Below are positions 29,527-30,573 of a stretch of 30,573 bases of DNA, in pieces. How positions within the stretch are numbered: the stretch's first letter is position 1; each line of letters opens with the position of its first letter. The stretch comes from Leptofilum sp050292445 (lineage in GTDB: Bacteria; Chloroflexota; Anaerolineae; Promineifilales; Promineifilaceae). The stretch lies in contig JBNKLQ010000041.1 of assembly GCA_050292445.1 (NCBI GenBank), positions 1-30,573 of the forward strand, written 5' to 3'. The notes beneath the pieces are model-generated. The model was given only the letters and a program-made list of their open reading frames with translations, had not been told where the DNA came from and made no database searches. Both the position numbers and the translations under genes were made by a program.

Positions 29527-30432
29527 ATGAACTATTTAGCAACTGTTTTTCCAAAAGCTGGTCAGCGGCGACTGCCTATCTCCCGCGACCAGGCGATGCT
29601 GCTGATGGCAGCGTTTAATGAGATCATGCTAGGGCTAGACACCTTGTTAGCCCATGGGCTGAATAATACCATTCGCCCGCGTGAGTGGATTCCAATTATC
29701 TTTGGCCCAGTCGCGGGGATCATGTTATTGGTGGCTGGGCTAATCGCGTTGCGCAACAGAAAAACGGCAACGTGGTTAGCTACGGCCGTCTTTCTCACCA
29801 GTATCATCGTGGGGGTATTAGGCGCTTACTTCCACCTCATTCGAGGCACCCTGCCCACAGCACCGCTAGGATCGCGGATAACGCTGAATCTGCTTGTTTG
29901 GGCACCACCGTTTCTGGCTCCGTTTGCCTTTGCCGGGATTGGTGTATTGGGGATCAGTGCTGCCTGGGAGGAAGCCCCCACAGGCAGTGGCCTGCTCAAG
30001 CTGCCGTTTGGCCGCACGGTACAGATGCCCTACAGTAAAACCCGTGCTTACTTCTTCCTGGTAAGTTTGGGTACCTTGGTGGCTCTGGTAAGCAGCGCAT
30101 TAGATCATTCACGGCATCCCTGGGAAAATCCTTATCTTTGGTTGCCCTTGGTCATGGGGGTATTTGCTACGGCCGTTTCCGCAGGCATGGGCGCACTCAA
30201 TCGCAAACTCACGGCCGAAGATGTCACGATTTACGTTACCGCCATGGTCTTGCTGATTGTGGTAGGCATGGTTGGCGCTTACTTTCACATCCAGGCCGAC
30301 CTGATCAGCCAGAGCACCATCGTGCCGGAGCGTTTTTTGCGGGGGGCACCGTTCATGTCTCCACTGCTGTACAGCAACATGGGCCTTGTGGGTCTGTTGG
30401 CTCTATTGTCGCCGCAAGAAAACGGCCGTTAG
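29527..30432 (+). CDS. Internally duplicated 8-TM membrane protein, probable partner of the octaheme cytochrome
   Basis: A 301-residue protein made of two similar four-helix halves (about 22-145 and 174-295). Matching positions include LDTLLAHG (His43) with SSALDHSRH (His194/197), REWIPIIFGPVAG with YLWLPLVMGVFAT, a turn rich in Arg/Lys/Asn, VLGAYFHL (His103) with MVGAYFHI (His254), and APPFLAPFAFAG with GAPFMSPLLYSN. The paired in-membrane histidines could ligate b-type heme or bind quinone, but no known cytochrome b family is recognised. The position directly after the octaheme gene suggests an electron exchange with the membrane pool. No Shine-Dalgarno stands before ATG 29527. A terminator closes the operon at 30453. 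Confidence 0.8.
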   Translation: MNYLATVFPKAGQRRLPISRDQAMLLMAAFNEIMLGLDTLLAHGLNNTIRPREWIPIIFGPVAGIMLLVAGLIALRNRKTATWLATAVFLTSIIVGVLGAYFHLIRGTLPTAPLGSRITLNLLVWAPPFLAPFAFAGIGVLGISAAWEEAPTGSGLLKLPFGRTVQMPYSKTRAYFFLVSLGTLVALVSSALDHSRHPWENPYLWLPLVMGVFATAVSAGMGALNRKLTAEDVTIYVTAMVLLIVVGMVGAYFHIQADLISQSTIVPERFLRGAPFMSPLLYSNMGLVGLLALLSPQENGR

Positions 30433-30452
30433 CAAACCAATCAAACTGTTTC

Positions 30453-30490
30453 AGGCCAGCAGGCTGCGCGCTTGCTGGCCTTTTTCTTTT
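30453..30490 (+). terminator. Intrinsic terminator after the 8-TM gene
   Basis: AGGCCAGCA (30453-30461) pairs with TGCTGGCCT (30473-30481), and three inner pairs extend the stem. TTTTTCTTTT follows directly. This is a textbook intrinsic terminator and closes the operon. Confidence 0.9.
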
Positions 30491-30573
30491 GCAACCGGAA
30501 CAGATCCACTCCATTTGAAACCAGCCTCACAATAGACTAAAATCCATCTATTATCCACGCAGCTGAGTTTCAG

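Larger units (their letters stand above)
1295..30429. repeat. Highly iterated palindrome ACGGCCGT, 34 copies through the window
   Basis: Copies start at 1295, 1679, 2744, 2779, 3307, 5047, 5950, 6678, 7038, 7316, 7794, 7812, 8074, 8829, 8878, 9231, 10482, 11319, 13917, 14481, 15669, 15992, 18252, 19711, 21672, 24008, 24378, 25158, 26693, 26723, 28030, 29782, 30169 and 30422. About 0.5 would be expected by chance in equal-base sequence of this length. Eleven extend to AACGGCCGTT. Eighteen encode Thr-Ala-Val, twelve Asn/His/Tyr/Asp-Gly-Arg, two use the third frame and two are intergenic. Counting was done by eye and may be off by a few. Confidence 0.85.

Overview
The window looks like a chromosomal segment of a Chloroflexota bacterium (Anaerolineae/Caldilineae-like). 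This is an inference from gene content: a SARP/AAA/TPR giant regulator, a DUF2723 membrane protein, GAF-containing NarL-type kinases, a VKOR/DsbA pair, an octaheme cytochrome and tRNA genes without encoded CCA. No rRNA or other phylogenetic marker is present to prove it. The GC content is moderate, and 34 copies of the palindrome ACGGCCGT are spread through the window on both coding strands.

Layout. 1-2173: the 3' end of a histidine operon (hisF, hisI, hisE), interrupted by an AT-rich membrane-protein gene and by a remnant of a DUF429 gene next to short tandem repeats. 2196-5862: a metallophosphoesterase convergent with a Ser/Thr kinase carrying a long TPR tail. 6138-9281: a 61-residue membrane protein and a large DUF2723 membrane protein whose promoter implies a leaderless mRNA. 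9292-9721: a three-tRNA operon on the minus strand (Pro, Gly, Met) with its own promoter and inverted-repeat elements in both spacers. 9831-14519: a 1562-residue regulator. 14533-14711: four different hairpins in tandem. 15002-21276: a sugar-uptake locus (LacI repressor, lipoprotein binding protein, two permeases, GH13 glucosidase) without its own ATPase. 21339-23045: a minus-strand CBS / VKOR / DsbA-like set for extracytoplasmic disulfide formation. 23213-25396: a dihydroorotate-dehydrogenase-like protein, a degenerate receiver protein and a two-CBS protein. 25448-27878: a two-GAF histidine kinase and a NarL-type response regulator, divergent from 28147-30432, which holds an octaheme HAO-like cytochrome c and an internally duplicated 8-TM protein.

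How they may work together. The giant regulator ends in a DUF1349-like, lectin-fold domain and lies just upstream of the LacI/ABC/glucosidase locus, so both may respond to oligosaccharides. The GAF kinase resembles DevS/DosT redox/gas sensors and lies beside the octaheme cytochrome, suggesting redox control of a periplasmic N- or S-compound reaction wired to the membrane through the 8-TM protein. These links are inferences. The most unusual signals are the highly iterated palindrome, the tandem hairpin array and the octaheme/8-TM pair.
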